A stretch of 64,000 nt of DNA from PoT sp049331405 (GCF_049331405.1 NZ_CP186274.1:7440001-7504000); one strand, 5' to 3'. Counted from the first letter of the stretch, positions 9,584 to 18,685 are shown. Translations and numbers: made by a program. Notes: generated by a model from the sequence alone, not told the origin.

Positions 9584-9619
9584 GCGAGTCGTCCGGCGTC
9601 CTATCGCCGGACGACTCGC
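9584..9619. terminator. Bidirectional terminator between convergent genes
   Basis: A perfect 15-bp stem (GCGAGTCGTCCGGCG pairing with CGCCGGACGACTCGC) around the 6-base loop TCCTAT separates pdxA from the convergent gene at 9601. The 3' arm lies inside the last codons of that gene. No long T-tract follows on either side. Confidence 0.65.
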
Positions 9620-10848
9620 ACCTCCACCCAACGGGTCTCGATAGTTCCTGGCCAGATGGATCGGATGCTCGGTTCGGCCCAGCCCAAATGGGGGTTGGCC
9701 TTGAGGAGGAGCTTCATCTTCAGGGTGCCGGGACGCTCGATCGCGTCGATCGGGAATCCCTCGAAACTGGTGAGCTCGAAGCCTTGATGTTCGCTCTCCA
9801 CCAACTTGGTGGCATCTTCGGTACTGAGGATGACCGAGCCCGATCGGAAGGTACCTTCGACACCTTCGAAGGCGACCTCGACTTGATGGGCCAGGTCGGA
9901 GGCGAGCGAAGGGGCGATCGAAATCATCGGTGGATTGCGGATCGCGAGTTCGTCGTTGAGCGAGAGATAGCGGGCGGGGGCCTCGTCGTCGGGCTCGACC
10001 TCGTTCAATCCCAACGCGCCGTTCATGGAGGCCACTCGCGCGGAATCGTGCTGGGCGAAGAGGGATTCGGGGGCGAGCCTGGGGTCGAACTCGAACTGGA
10101 AGGGCATGTGAGGTAGCTCGATCTCCCAAGACTCCGTCAGGCCAACGGTCCGGACCCGCACCTGGAGCACGAGCTTGTGCGGGCCGTTCGTCTCGAAGTC
10201 GGTGGGGATGAGCGTGAAGAGGTGCTCCTGGAGGCCAGTCCGCCAGGGTGAGAACTCCTCGAGTGCTGCGCGTCTTGCCCCTATGATCCGATGGGACCAT
10301 TCCAGTTGTTCAGGGGAAATTCCCTGCCCTCCTTCTTCGAGGAACGGGATTCCGTAGGTCACCCGTATCGGCAAGGGGGCGTCGAGCGCCCGGGGGTAGC
10401 GGCGCCGGGCCTTCCAGTTGACCTGGAAACCGCGACGGACGAGGGCGATCTCCTCTTCTTTCACCAACTCGTCCTGGGCCCAGAGGCGGGCGAGGGCCTG
10501 GCCAGCGGCGTTTCGGATCCGTTCAGTCTCCCCCGTCCCGAGGATGCGGAAGAGGTCGATGACCCCGGCCCGGCCGAATTCGCTGGTCTGGAGGATCGCC
10601 GCCTCGTCGAGGTTATCTTCATACAGCCGGCCCACGGCCTTGCGTGCCCGCCAGGCGTGGTGGAGCTTGCGTCCGCCGCCGAAGAGGATGGACGTGGCGA
10701 GGAGGAGGAAGACCGCGTTGCGGGGCTCCGAGAGCCAGCGGGACCAGAACGATTGCTTCGTGGCGATGGGTCGACGACGCTGGACCTGTCGGGCCTGGGC
10801 CGTGGCAAGGGCCCCCAGGAATGCTGCGACTTGGGCGGCGGAAAACAT
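9601..10848 (-). CDS. Conserved-looking membrane-anchored protein of unknown function
   Basis: 415 residues. A hydrophobic segment near residues 43-58 (NAVFLLLATSILFGGG) follows a basic N-terminal region, so the protein is probably anchored with most of its mass on one side of the membrane. The middle (residues 60-130) is helical and charged and could be HEAT-like (EFGRAGVIDLFRILGTGETERIRNAAGQALARL). The C-terminal half is beta-rich with regular long strands. No enzyme motif is seen. It begins 23 bases after the stop of the STN-like gene, so they are probably one transcript and may work together at the envelope. Confidence 0.7.
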   Translation of the reverse strand: MFSAAQVAAFLGALATAQARQVQRRRPIATKQSFWSRWLSEPRNAVFLLLATSILFGGGRKLHHAWRARKAVGRLYEDNLDEAAILQTSEFGRAGVIDLFRILGTGETERIRNAAGQALARLWAQDELVKEEEIALVRRGFQVNWKARRRYPRALDAPLPIRVTYGIPFLEEGGQGISPEQLEWSHRIIGARRAALEEFSPWRTGLQEHLFTLIPTDFETNGPHKLVLQVRVRTVGLTESWEIELPHMPFQFEFDPRLAPESLFAQHDSARVASMNGALGLNEVEPDDEAPARYLSLNDELAIRNPPMISIAPSLASDLAHQVEVAFEGVEGTFRSGSVILSTEDATKLVESEHQGFELTSFEGFPIDAIERPGTLKMKLLLKANPHLGWAEPSIRSIWPGTIETRWVEVRVVRR

Positions 10849-10871
10849 CGTGCGTCGTTGGCTCCTCGAGC

Positions 10872-11618
10872 TCAGATCCCGGAACGCGAACGCGACTGTG
10901 GCTCCACGGCATCCGGCTTCTTCTCGGCCGGCTGCTCCGGGAGTTCCTCGATGATCGTCGGCTTCCGCATCCTTGGTCCACCTTCCAGTCCCAGGGCCTC
11001 ACGCAGGTCGTCGACCGCATCCTGGACGTCATGCAGGTCGCGGTGGAGCGACTTCAACTCGGCCTGGACCTGTCTCAATGGGTCGTCGGCCCCCTGCTCG
11101 TCGGTGATGATCAGGAGGTTGTCTTCGGGGACGACCTTGTACGTCAGCCCGACCTGATCGAGCAGGAGCTTGAGACCGACCTTGAGCCGAACGCCTTCGA
11201 GGTCGAGTTCCACCGGGTCATCGGGCCTCACATCCTTTCGATGCAAGGCGGCCCGATCCAGCACGACCGGCGCCCGCAGGATCCGTCGGAGATGGGCACA
11301 GGCCTCCTCCAAACGGGTCGGGGTGCCGAACGGCAAGGTGAAGGGGCGCTCGAGGGCATCGACGACTGACGGGCCATGCTCGGTCGGGTGGTGGTGCGGA
11401 GCCGGGAGGTCGGGTTGGGTCGCGACGGCCCCTTCGATGATGGTTTTCGCTTCCCCGCCGTCCGAGACGACCGTCTTGGGCTGGTTCTGAACCTGATCCT
11501 GGCCCTGCTTGGGCTCGCGATGGGGGGCGTGGTCCTGGGCCTTGAGAGACAACCGAGCGGTCGCGACGACCGAGGTCGCCACGAGCATGAGGACGAGACC
11601 CGCTTTGATGCCTCTCAT
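10872..11618 (-). CDS. Secreted protein with an STN/secretin-N-like domain
   Basis: 248 residues with a signal peptide (MRGIKAGLVLMLVATSVVATARLS). A low-complexity linker is followed at about residues 90-175 by a domain reading VELDLEGVRLKVGLKLLLDQ then KVVPEDNLLIITD, the small alpha-beta repeat seen in secretin and TonB short N-terminal (STN) domains. A coiled-coil-like stretch (LRQVQAELKSLHRDLHDVQD) and a Pro/Glu-rich tail follow. There is no secretin pore domain. ATG 11618 has AAGGA nine bases upstream. It is followed closely by the 415-residue anchored protein. A scaffold or adaptor role in the periplasm is an inference only. Confidence 0.75.
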   Translation of the reverse strand: MRGIKAGLVLMLVATSVVATARLSLKAQDHAPHREPKQGQDQVQNQPKTVVSDGGEAKTIIEGAVATQPDLPAPHHHPTEHGPSVVDALERPFTLPFGTPTRLEEACAHLRRILRAPVVLDRAALHRKDVRPDDPVELDLEGVRLKVGLKLLLDQVGLTYKVVPEDNLLIITDEQGADDPLRQVQAELKSLHRDLHDVQDAVDDLREALGLEGGPRMRKPTIIEELPEQPAEKKPDAVEPQSRSRSGI

Positions 11619-11671
11619 ATCCGACGATCCTTAACGGCTCAGGGCCTTGATACCTGGACTTGTGGAGGATT

Positions 11672-12805
11672 CTATCGCAGATCGGCCGTTTCGTCTTCGG
11701 GTCGGTCCGGAGCCGGGATTCGGCCCGAGGCCAACGCGCTGTCGACCTCCGTCGGGCTTGGGAACCCGAACCGGAGCATGTCGAGTTCCAGGGCCGCCGC
11801 CGCCGCTGCTCTCTCGGCCGCGTTGCGGATCAGGCTTTCCTCGATGACCCCGGACCTCCAGCCGTGATCCAGGAGTGTTCTGACGAGGGTTGACGCAAAC
11901 GCTTCCCCGGCGCGGTTCGTATCTCGCGGAGGCAGTTCGCGAGGAAAAACCGGGACATGCACATGGCCCGGCTCTCCGGTCGGGCTCGTGAATCGAACTT
12001 CGGCCCCGTTCTCTCCGTCGGTGATCGAGAGGATCGAGACCCGCCAGGCGATTTGCTCGCGATTTGGGAGCCTTTCCCACTCATGGCGGTTGCAACTCAG
12101 GATGTCGATCTCGTCAGCGAACTCCGCGACCTGGCAAATCGGATCGGTCATGTTCCGCATTGTCGGGGCGAAGAAGCGGATGGCGGCGCCTTTGGCTCTT
12201 AGCGTCTGGGAGGCCAAGGTGTTGGGGAGCGCGGCGACGACCCTGAGGTCGCACGGTTCGTTGAGCCACCTCTCGGGCAAACTCCAGCGGGCGTGACATC
12301 CTCGAAAGCCGATGGGGAGCTTGTCGCCGAATCGGCCGCTCGTCACGAGCAAGGTCCAATCCGCCGGTTGCTCATCGAGCCGAGAAGGATGGTGTACGAT
12401 CCCCAGGCTGGCGACCTCAGCCGCGATCGATCGGCTCATTGAATCGTTGTCGGATCCAAGGGCGCTAATTAGCTCTCCGCCGAATGCAGCCGCATAGCCG
12501 GCTCCCATACCGCCGAGATCGTCGTGCCAGGAGAGGCCTTCGACCGGAAGCTGATGAGGGCGTAAACCTTTTCCCAACGGTCCCGATATCTCGATCGTCC
12601 CGTTGGGTCCAGGCCAGTCATTAGGGAGGGACACGAGGATCTCGGAGCCGTTCGGGTCGACGAGCGTCAGGCCGTCCCCGAACTTCCAGGCTCCGTCCAC
12701 GCTCTGATCGAGTGGGGGACTGGATTGAGGATCGACGAGAGGACGGTCGACGTGGAGGACCCGGTCGAGATACGCGGGTCCGAAGACGAGGATGCGAGGT
12801 GCCAT
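11672..12805 (-). CDS. PfkB/ribokinase-fold protein with altered catalytic motif
   Basis: 377 residues from ATG 12805 (an in-frame start at 12832 is possible). The N-terminus (APRILVFGPAYLDRVLHVDRP) and the GGMGAGYAAAFGGELISALG stretch fit the sugar-binding part of PfkB kinases. Also present is the NxxE motif (NRHE), which helps bind Mg-ATP. The catalytic signature normally DTxGAGDAF reads DTNRAGEAF, so the general base Asp is Glu and the first Gly of the anion hole is Arg. It may be a kinase with altered activity or a non-catalytic binder. It is the first gene of a three-gene minus-strand run with two envelope proteins. Confidence 0.75.
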   Translation of the reverse strand: MAPRILVFGPAYLDRVLHVDRPLVDPQSSPPLDQSVDGAWKFGDGLTLVDPNGSEILVSLPNDWPGPNGTIEISGPLGKGLRPHQLPVEGLSWHDDLGGMGAGYAAAFGGELISALGSDNDSMSRSIAAEVASLGIVHHPSRLDEQPADWTLLVTSGRFGDKLPIGFRGCHARWSLPERWLNEPCDLRVVAALPNTLASQTLRAKGAAIRFFAPTMRNMTDPICQVAEFADEIDILSCNRHEWERLPNREQIAWRVSILSITDGENGAEVRFTSPTGEPGHVHVPVFPRELPPRDTNRAGEAFASTLVRTLLDHGWRSGVIEESLIRNAAERAAAAAALELDMLRFGFPSPTEVDSALASGRIPAPDRPEDETADLR

Positions 12806-13136
12806 GCTGCCGATCGTTCCGCTCCGACCCACGTATCGTTTGCTCCCGGAAACTGATTATACTGACGGGTACGAGGTGCGCCGAAGTTTCCGGGGTTTGA
12901 CCGCGTGATATGGTCGGAGAGCGAGCAGCCCCGCCTGATGTGACAAGAGGTCGCACCGCGATTCGGGGATGGACGGATCCCCTTGCCAGTGTCGGGGAAC
13001 CATCCCGGACGAATTTGACCATGATTGACCTCCCCGCAACAGATCTGCGGGGATGCCGGGCGATTTTCAAGGGTCTCCATCCGGGTGATGTAGGACTCGC
13101 CGGGACGTATTTACTTTGATTTCGAGGAGCAGGTCG
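12806..13136. other. Divergent intergenic region
   Basis: 331 bases between the PfkB-like gene (minus) and the RNase Z-like gene (plus). It contains a small perfect hairpin at 13032-13052 (CCCCGCA, 7-base loop, TGCGGGG) about 85 bases before the RNase Z-like start, which would lie in the leader if the promoter is further upstream. No coding stretch is convincing. Confidence 0.45.
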
Positions 13137-14018
13137 TTGGCTTCGGACTTGGATACAACTGTTGAGTCGCTTGATCACCCGGTCGACAACGCCCCGGTCC
13201 GTTCCCTCGTCCACAAGGGATTGACGATCGAGGGCTACTCCCGCGCGGCGGTCCAGACCTACTGGCGGATCCCCGAATTGAAGCTGGGATTCGACCTGGG
13301 CGCTCAACCCTGGTCGTTCATGTCCACGCCGACCTGGTTCGTCTCCCACGCCCACCTCGACCACCTCGCCGCGCTCCCGGTCTACGTCGCCAGGCGTCGG
13401 ATGATGAAGATGACGCCCCCGACCATCTATCTGCCGGCGGATGCGATCGAGGGGGTCGAGATGCTCCTCCGGGCGTTCCAGCGCCTCGACCGCGGTCGCC
13501 TGCCCGCGAAGCTCATCCCGGTCCAGCCCGACGACGAGATCGAGCTCTCGCGCGAGCTAGTGGTCAAGGCGTTCGCAACGAAGCACACGGTGCCTTCGCT
13601 CGGGTTCCTTGTCTGGGAACGGCGCAAGAAGCTGAAGCGGGAATACTCGCAGCTTTCGGGAGAGGAAATTCGCGATTTACGGCTCGCCGGCACGGAGGTC
13701 TCGTCGGAGATCCGCCTGCCCAAGGTCGCGTATCTTGGCGACACGGCACCGGCAGGGCTCGACGTGCTTCCCGAGATCTACAGGGCTGAGATCCTCATCA
13801 TGGAGATGACGTTCGTCGCGCCCGGCGAACGTGCTTCAGTGATTCACAAATTTGGGCATACGCACCTCGACGATATCATCGCGCGGGCGGATCGCTTCGA
13901 AAACGAGGTGATCGTCGCCTCGCATTTCAGCACGAGGCTCCACCCCGATCAGATCCAGCGGATCGTCGACAAGCGACTCCCCGAGTCGCTCCACGGCCGC
14001 CTGAAAGTCTGGCTCTGA
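13137..14018 (+). CDS. Metallo-beta-lactamase-fold hydrolase, RNase Z-like
   Basis: 293 residues. The metal site SHAHLDHL, a later GDT (YLGDTAP), FGHTHLDD and ASHFSTRLHP match the tRNase Z branch of the MBL superfamily, including the long insert between the HxHxDH motif and the GDT Asp. RNase Z cuts the 3' trailer from tRNA precursors; this is the most likely role, but other hydrolases share the fold. The start is set at TTG 13137 because AGGAG lies six bases upstream; another TTG at 13116 is in frame but has no such site. The gene converges with the Rieske gene across a strong hairpin. Confidence 0.85.
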   Translation: MASDLDTTVESLDHPVDNAPVRSLVHKGLTIEGYSRAAVQTYWRIPELKLGFDLGAQPWSFMSTPTWFVSHAHLDHLAALPVYVARRRMMKMTPPTIYLPADAIEGVEMLLRAFQRLDRGRLPAKLIPVQPDDEIELSRELVVKAFATKHTVPSLGFLVWERRKKLKREYSQLSGEEIRDLRLAGTEVSSEIRLPKVAYLGDTAPAGLDVLPEIYRAEILIMEMTFVAPGERASVIHKFGHTHLDDIIARADRFENEVIVASHFSTRLHPDQIQRIVDKRLPESLHGRLKVWL

Positions 14019-14036
14019 GGCTGGAGACTTCTGATC

Positions 14037-14068
14037 TCTGGGTCGAGGGAGTCAGACCTCGACCCAGA
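14037..14068. terminator. Bidirectional terminator overlapping the Rieske 3' end
   Basis: A perfect 12-bp stem (TCTGGGTCGAGG with CCTCGACCCAGA) and an 8-base loop sit between the convergent RNase Z-like and Rieske genes. The right arm encodes the last residues of the Rieske protein. Confidence 0.65.
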
Positions 14069-14357
14069 CGTCGCCATCGCGGACCTCGCTGCGAAACCGA
14101 TGCAGCGACTCGCCGCGGACCGTCGTGCAGCGCCCGCTCGAAAGCTTGAACCGCCAACGATGGAGGGGGCAGACGGCCTCGCCCTCCTCGATCCAGCCCA
14201 TACCCATCGACCCATTGGCATGCGGACAGCGCCCGAAGAGGGCGTGAATCTCGCCATCGTGCTTGAAGATGGCGATCCGTAGCCCTTCGACTTCCACGGC
14301 CAGGCCCCGCCCCTCGACCACTTCCTCGTCCTTGCAGACCTTCACGAACTCAGCCAT
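14052..14357 (-). CDS. Rieske [2Fe-2S] ferredoxin-like protein
   Basis: 101 residues containing the full cluster-binding pair CPH and CPLH (RCPHANGSMGMG ... AVCPLHRWRF), so one Cys and one His on each side ligate the 2Fe-2S centre. Length and lack of other domains fit small soluble Rieske ferredoxins or NirD-type subunits that pass electrons to an oxygenase or reductase. No partner enzyme is nearby. The ATG at 14357 is clear, but its ribosome site is weak. Confidence 0.93.
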   Translation of the reverse strand: MAEFVKVCKDEEVVEGRGLAVEVEGLRIAIFKHDGEIHALFGRCPHANGSMGMGWIEEGEAVCPLHRWRFKLSSGRCTTVRGESLHRFRSEVRDGDVWVEV

Positions 14358-14508
14358 GAACCACAGCCCATCTCTCGTGCCCGGGGCGAAGTCACCATAA
14401 AAAAAACGAAGTGCCTAGGACTTGCGTCGGAGGTTTCCGCCCATGTAGAGTCTACAGCACGTGAGGCGCGTCGCTCCACCTCAGTCGGGCCGAGGAACTG
14501 GTCGAAGC

Positions 14509-15429
14509 ATGTTAGTGCGACCTCTTGGGAGGCTCTGGCTTGCCGCCTTCGCCTTGGCCTTCAGCGGCTGCGACCTGGGAGGGCGTGCCTTGCCGGAGCT
14601 GGTCTGGGGCATCCACGGGACTCGCCCGGGCTGGTTGCACAAACCGCGAGTCGCGGCGTTTGACGCCCAGGATCATCTTTATCTCGCCGACCTGACGGAT
14701 CGGATCCAGGTCTTCGACCGCGACGGGAAATTCATCCGGAGTTGGCGGACCCCCGACTTCAACGTGGACGGGCCGAGCGGCCTCACGATCGATCGCCTCG
14801 GACGTTTGCTGGTCGCGGACACGCATTTCTATCGCGTGCTCGTCTACTCGCCGGAAGGGGAGATCCTCTTCCAGATCGGCGACGGGGTCCAGGGGACCAC
14901 GCCCGGCCGGTTCGGGTATCCGACGGACGTCGTCATCGATAAGGCCGGTAACTTTTACGTCGCGGATTACGGCGACAACGACCGGATCCAGGTCTTCTCC
15001 CCCAAGGGAGAGTGGCTCCGCGAATGGGGGGGGCATGGCTATGCCCTCGGCCAGTTCCTCAAGCCTCGCGCCCTCGCGATCGACGAGCAGGACCGTATCT
15101 ATGTGGCAGATAGCTGCAACCACCGGATCCAGGTGTTCGACACGCAAGGGAAGCTGCTGAAGAGTTGGGGGACGAGGGGTTCGGCCCCCGGTCAGCTTTC
15201 GTATCCCTATGACCTGGCCCTCGGGCCCGATCATGTTTTGTACGTTTGCGAATACGGCAACCATCGCGTGCAGAAATTCACGCTCGATGGCCGGCCGCTG
15301 GGCGTCTGGGGACGCGCGGGGCGCGGCAAGGGGGAGTTGAACAACCCCTTCGCCTTGGCCGTCGATGGCAAAGGTGCCGTGTCGGTCATCGACTCGAACA
15401 ATCATCGCGTGCAACGATTCCGCCTCTGA
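14509..15429 (+). CDS. NHL-repeat lipoprotein
   Basis: 306 residues. The N-terminus (MLVRPLGRLWLAAFALAFSGC) is a lipoprotein signal ending in FSGC, and ATG 14509 has GAGG upstream. The rest is six NHL repeats, visible as successive LYLADLTDRIQVFD, LLVADTHFYRVLVYS, FYVADYGDNDRIQVFS, IYVADSCNHRIQVFD, LYVCEYGNHRVQKFT and VSVIDSNNHRVQRF units, giving a six-bladed propeller on the outer face of a membrane. It is the first gene of a long plus-strand run, 27 bases before the VWA/GATase gene. A protein- or ligand-docking role is inferred. Confidence 0.88.
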   Translation: MLVRPLGRLWLAAFALAFSGCDLGGRALPELVWGIHGTRPGWLHKPRVAAFDAQDHLYLADLTDRIQVFDRDGKFIRSWRTPDFNVDGPSGLTIDRLGRLLVADTHFYRVLVYSPEGEILFQIGDGVQGTTPGRFGYPTDVVIDKAGNFYVADYGDNDRIQVFSPKGEWLREWGGHGYALGQFLKPRALAIDEQDRIYVADSCNHRIQVFDTQGKLLKSWGTRGSAPGQLSYPYDLALGPDHVLYVCEYGNHRVQKFTLDGRPLGVWGRAGRGKGELNNPFALAVDGKGAVSVIDSNNHRVQRFRL

Positions 15430-15456
15430 TCGGTCGAGAGGCGCTGCGGGGAGGTT

Positions 15457-18400
15457 ATGGCGACGATGCTCGGGAACCTCTCGATCACGGTGGGACGCCC
15501 CTGGTGGTTGATCCTCCTGCCACTGATCATCCCCCCATTGATTCTCGTCAGTTACCGGAGCCTCTCCGGGCTGGGGACCTTCCGGCGTGCGCTGGCGCTG
15601 CTCCTCCGGGCCGGCGTCATCACGTTGATCGTGCTGGCGCTGGCCGAGTTGCAAACAGTCCGGCGCAGCGATCGGCTCACGACGATGTTCCTGGTCGATG
15701 GGTCGCAGAGCGTCCCGCGAGAGCTCCAGGGGCCGTCGCTCGAGTACGTCTCGGCCGCGTCGAGGAAGCGTCGCAAGGATGACATGGCAGGCGTCATCGT
15801 CTTCGGCAAGGGGCCTCGGGTGGAGTCTCCTCCCGCCCCGACCGAACTCAACATCCTCGGGATCGAGAGCCAGATCGACCCCGAGTACACCGACCTCGCC
15901 TCGGCCATCAAGCTTGCCCTCGCGACCTTCCCCGAGGACACGGCCAGACGCATCGTCGTCCTCTCCGACGGCAACGAGAACCGCGGGAATGCGCTCGAGC
16001 AAGCGATCGCCGCCAAGAATCTCGGGATCCAGATCGATGTCGTCCCGCTCGAATACCACTACGACCGCGAAGTCTTGGTCGAAAAGGTCTCCATCCCCCC
16101 CGACGTGAAGAAGGGGGAGACCGTCAACATCAACGTGGTCATCCGGGCCAGCGAGCCGACCAGGGGGACGCTCCAGATCTTCCAGAAGTCCGACAATTAC
16201 CGCGCCCCCGCCCCGGGCAACGAGAAGCCACAGCAGGTCGAGCTCCAGCGCGGGATCAACGTTTTCAACCTCAAGCAGCTCATCAACGAGACCAAGTTTT
16301 ATACGTTCACCGCCGAGTTCGTCCCCGAGGAAAACAGCGGCGACCGTCGCGCCATCAACAACGTGGCCGAAGGATTCACTCATGCCCGAGGGACCGCCCA
16401 GGTCCTCCTGATCGAGGGTACGGCCGGCGAGCACGTCGAGTTGGTCAGGGCCCTGAGGGAGAAGAAGCTCGAGGTGACGACCCTGGTCGCCCCGAAGATC
16501 GACGGCTCTGGCGCGGTCGGCGGGGATCCGCTCCCGACAGATATCGCCCAACTGCAGGCCTATGACACGGTCATCCTGGCGAACGTCCCCAAGGACGCGT
16601 TCACCGAGTCCCAGCATCAACTCCTCGAGTCGAACGTCCGCGACATGGGGGCGGGCCTGGTGATGCTGGGAGGTCGCGAAAGCTTCGGCGCGGGGGGCTG
16701 GATGAACACCCCCGTCGAGAAGGCCCTACCCGTCGATATGCAGATCAAGGCGCTCAAGGTCCAGGGGATCGGCGCCATGGTCATGATCATGCACGCCAGC
16801 GAGATCGCTGAGGGCAACTACTGGCAGAAGGTCGTTTCCAAGGCGGCCCTCAACGCCCTCTCGACCTACGACTATGCGGGGATGCTCCACTGGGAAGGCC
16901 AGGAGGCCTGGCTCTTTACCCTGAGGCCGATCGGCGGCGGGCGTCCCACGATGCTTCGAGCCATCGATCGCATGACGCCCGGCGACATGCCCGACTTCGA
17001 CCCCTCGCTCCAGATGGCCATGAAGGGCCTGATGGGTGTGAAGGATGCGATGACCCGGCATATCGTGATCATCAGCGACGGCGACCCGACGCCGCCGACT
17101 TCCCAGGTCATCAACCAACTCGCCGCCAACAAGATCACGGTGACGGCCGTCCTCACCGCCGCCCATGGCAACGACCTCGGCGCGTTCAGCGTGATGAGGA
17201 ACCTGGCCAATCGGACGAAAGGCCGGTTCTACAACGTCACCAACCCGCGTGCCCTGCCTCGGATCTATCAGAAGGAGGCGCGGACGATCTCGCGTCCCTT
17301 GATCTTCGAGCAGGCCGCGCCCTGGGCCCCGAAGGTCAACTACCTGAGCGAGCCGGTCATCGGCCTGCCGGCGGAAGTCCCCCCGATCAACGGCCTCGTG
17401 CTGACGAGCCTCAAGGAGAACGAGCTGGTCGAGGCCCCCTTGACCTCTCCGCTCCCCGCGGGGCAAGTCAACCCGCTCCTCGCCCACTGGACGTATGGCC
17501 TCGGCCGCTCGGTCGCCTTCACGTCCGACGCCGGCCGCCGCTGGGCGAAGACCTGGCCCGACTGGGAAAGCTACTCCGCCTTCTGGTCTCAGGTCATCCG
17601 CTGGTCGATGCGGCCTGTCGACCCGGGGAACCTCACCCTGAACGTGCGCCGGGAGGAGGGCCGGATCAAGGTCGTCGTCGACGCCCTCGACAAGGAAAAC
17701 CAGTTCCTCAACTTCCTCCAACTGCAAGGCAGCGTGCTGAGCCCCGACCTGAAGCGGTCGAGTCTGGAACTCGTCCAGACCGCCCCGGGCAAGTACGAGG
17801 CGACGATCGACAACGCCGAGCAGAGTGGCAATTACTTCGTGAACCTCGGATATCGAGGGGCCGAGGGGGTCCAGGGCTTCATCTCCTCGGGCGTCTCGGT
17901 GCCGTACTCGGACGAATACCGCGAGCTCCGCTCGAACCCGGCGAACCTCGAGACCATCGCGAGCCTGACCGATGGCGAGGTCGGTAGCTGGAAGTTCCGC
18001 CAGGACGGCCGCACGGATCTGCAACGCACGGTCGACTCGGTCGACCACTTCCGCCGGGATCCGCTCCTGATGAATCCGAGAGCCTTCGCAGACCTCTGGC
18101 CGACGCTCCTCTGGCTCTCGGCCTTCCTCTTCCTCGGAGACGTGGCCGTCCGGCGTGTCGCCCCCGACTTCGATCGGATGCGCAAGTTGCTCTCCGACCA
18201 GTGGAAGAAGCTGCGAGGCCAGGAAGTGGCACCGCGGGTCGAGTACATGGAGAAGCTCAAGGGCAAGAAGGCCGAGGTGAGCGAGCAACTCGATCGCTCC
18301 CGGTCGGCCACCCGATACGAGGCACCCCCGCCGGCCTCCGGCGAGGCCGTTACGAGCGGCGAGGAAGTCATCGAGGGCAAGCTCCCGACCGATGCGAGCC

Positions 18401-18543
18401 GACCGCCTCGCACGACCCCGGCCGGCCCCGGCCTCGGCCCCGACGCTCCCAAGGCCCCCGAGCCCGAGAGCTATACCAATCGACTGCTCAAGGCCAAGCA
18501 GCGCGTCTGGGAAGATCGGGACAAGAAGGAAGGGCAATCCTGA
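15457..18543 (+). CDS. Membrane VWA protein with glutamine amidotransferase-like domain
   Basis: 1028 residues. Two N-terminal spans (about 15-33 and 45-65) precede a VWA domain with an intact MIDAS motif DGSQS at 81-85. A GATase1-like domain lies around 320-430 (VLLIEGTAGEHVELVRAL, then GLVMLGGRESFGAGGW) without an obvious catalytic Cys. A second VWA-like section has HIVIISDGDPTPP near 530, and a C-terminal span (LWPTLLWLSAFLFLGDV) sits near 885. The tail is charged and Pro-rich. This architecture recurs in planctomycete MoxR clusters. It probably assembles with the MoxR ATPase and the DUF58/BatA-like proteins downstream. ATG 15466 is an alternative start. Confidence 0.85.
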   Translation: MATMLGNLSITVGRPWWLILLPLIIPPLILVSYRSLSGLGTFRRALALLLRAGVITLIVLALAELQTVRRSDRLTTMFLVDGSQSVPRELQGPSLEYVSAASRKRRKDDMAGVIVFGKGPRVESPPAPTELNILGIESQIDPEYTDLASAIKLALATFPEDTARRIVVLSDGNENRGNALEQAIAAKNLGIQIDVVPLEYHYDREVLVEKVSIPPDVKKGETVNINVVIRASEPTRGTLQIFQKSDNYRAPAPGNEKPQQVELQRGINVFNLKQLINETKFYTFTAEFVPEENSGDRRAINNVAEGFTHARGTAQVLLIEGTAGEHVELVRALREKKLEVTTLVAPKIDGSGAVGGDPLPTDIAQLQAYDTVILANVPKDAFTESQHQLLESNVRDMGAGLVMLGGRESFGAGGWMNTPVEKALPVDMQIKALKVQGIGAMVMIMHASEIAEGNYWQKVVSKAALNALSTYDYAGMLHWEGQEAWLFTLRPIGGGRPTMLRAIDRMTPGDMPDFDPSLQMAMKGLMGVKDAMTRHIVIISDGDPTPPTSQVINQLAANKITVTAVLTAAHGNDLGAFSVMRNLANRTKGRFYNVTNPRALPRIYQKEARTISRPLIFEQAAPWAPKVNYLSEPVIGLPAEVPPINGLVLTSLKENELVEAPLTSPLPAGQVNPLLAHWTYGLGRSVAFTSDAGRRWAKTWPDWESYSAFWSQVIRWSMRPVDPGNLTLNVRREEGRIKVVVDALDKENQFLNFLQLQGSVLSPDLKRSSLELVQTAPGKYEATIDNAEQSGNYFVNLGYRGAEGVQGFISSGVSVPYSDEYRELRSNPANLETIASLTDGEVGSWKFRQDGRTDLQRTVDSVDHFRRDPLLMNPRAFADLWPTLLWLSAFLFLGDVAVRRVAPDFDRMRKLLSDQWKKLRGQEVAPRVEYMEKLKGKKAEVSEQLDRSRSATRYEAPPPASGEAVTSGEEVIEGKLPTDASRPPRTTPAGPGLGPDAPKAPEPESYTNRLLKAKQRVWEDRDKKEGQS

Positions 18544-18685
18544 TCCCGGACACATGCACCTGGTGTCATCTCAGTTTGAAGACGTCGGTCCAACTCGACT
18601 CACAAAGCCTCGAGACCGGCCAGCAACACACGGAACGCGACTCTCACGCTCCAGGTTCCGAATCAACAAGCGAGGACGATACGCG

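Noticed and set aside
14512..16620. 702-residue minus-strand open frame
   Set aside because: It lies opposite the NHL and VWA genes and shows only Asp/Arg/Gly-rich, low-complexity antisense translation typical of high-GC coding DNA; no motif or ribosome site.
16726..18555. 609-residue minus-strand open frame
   Set aside because: Antisense to the VWA/GATase gene, which has clear domain motifs and its own start context; the antisense product matches no family I know.
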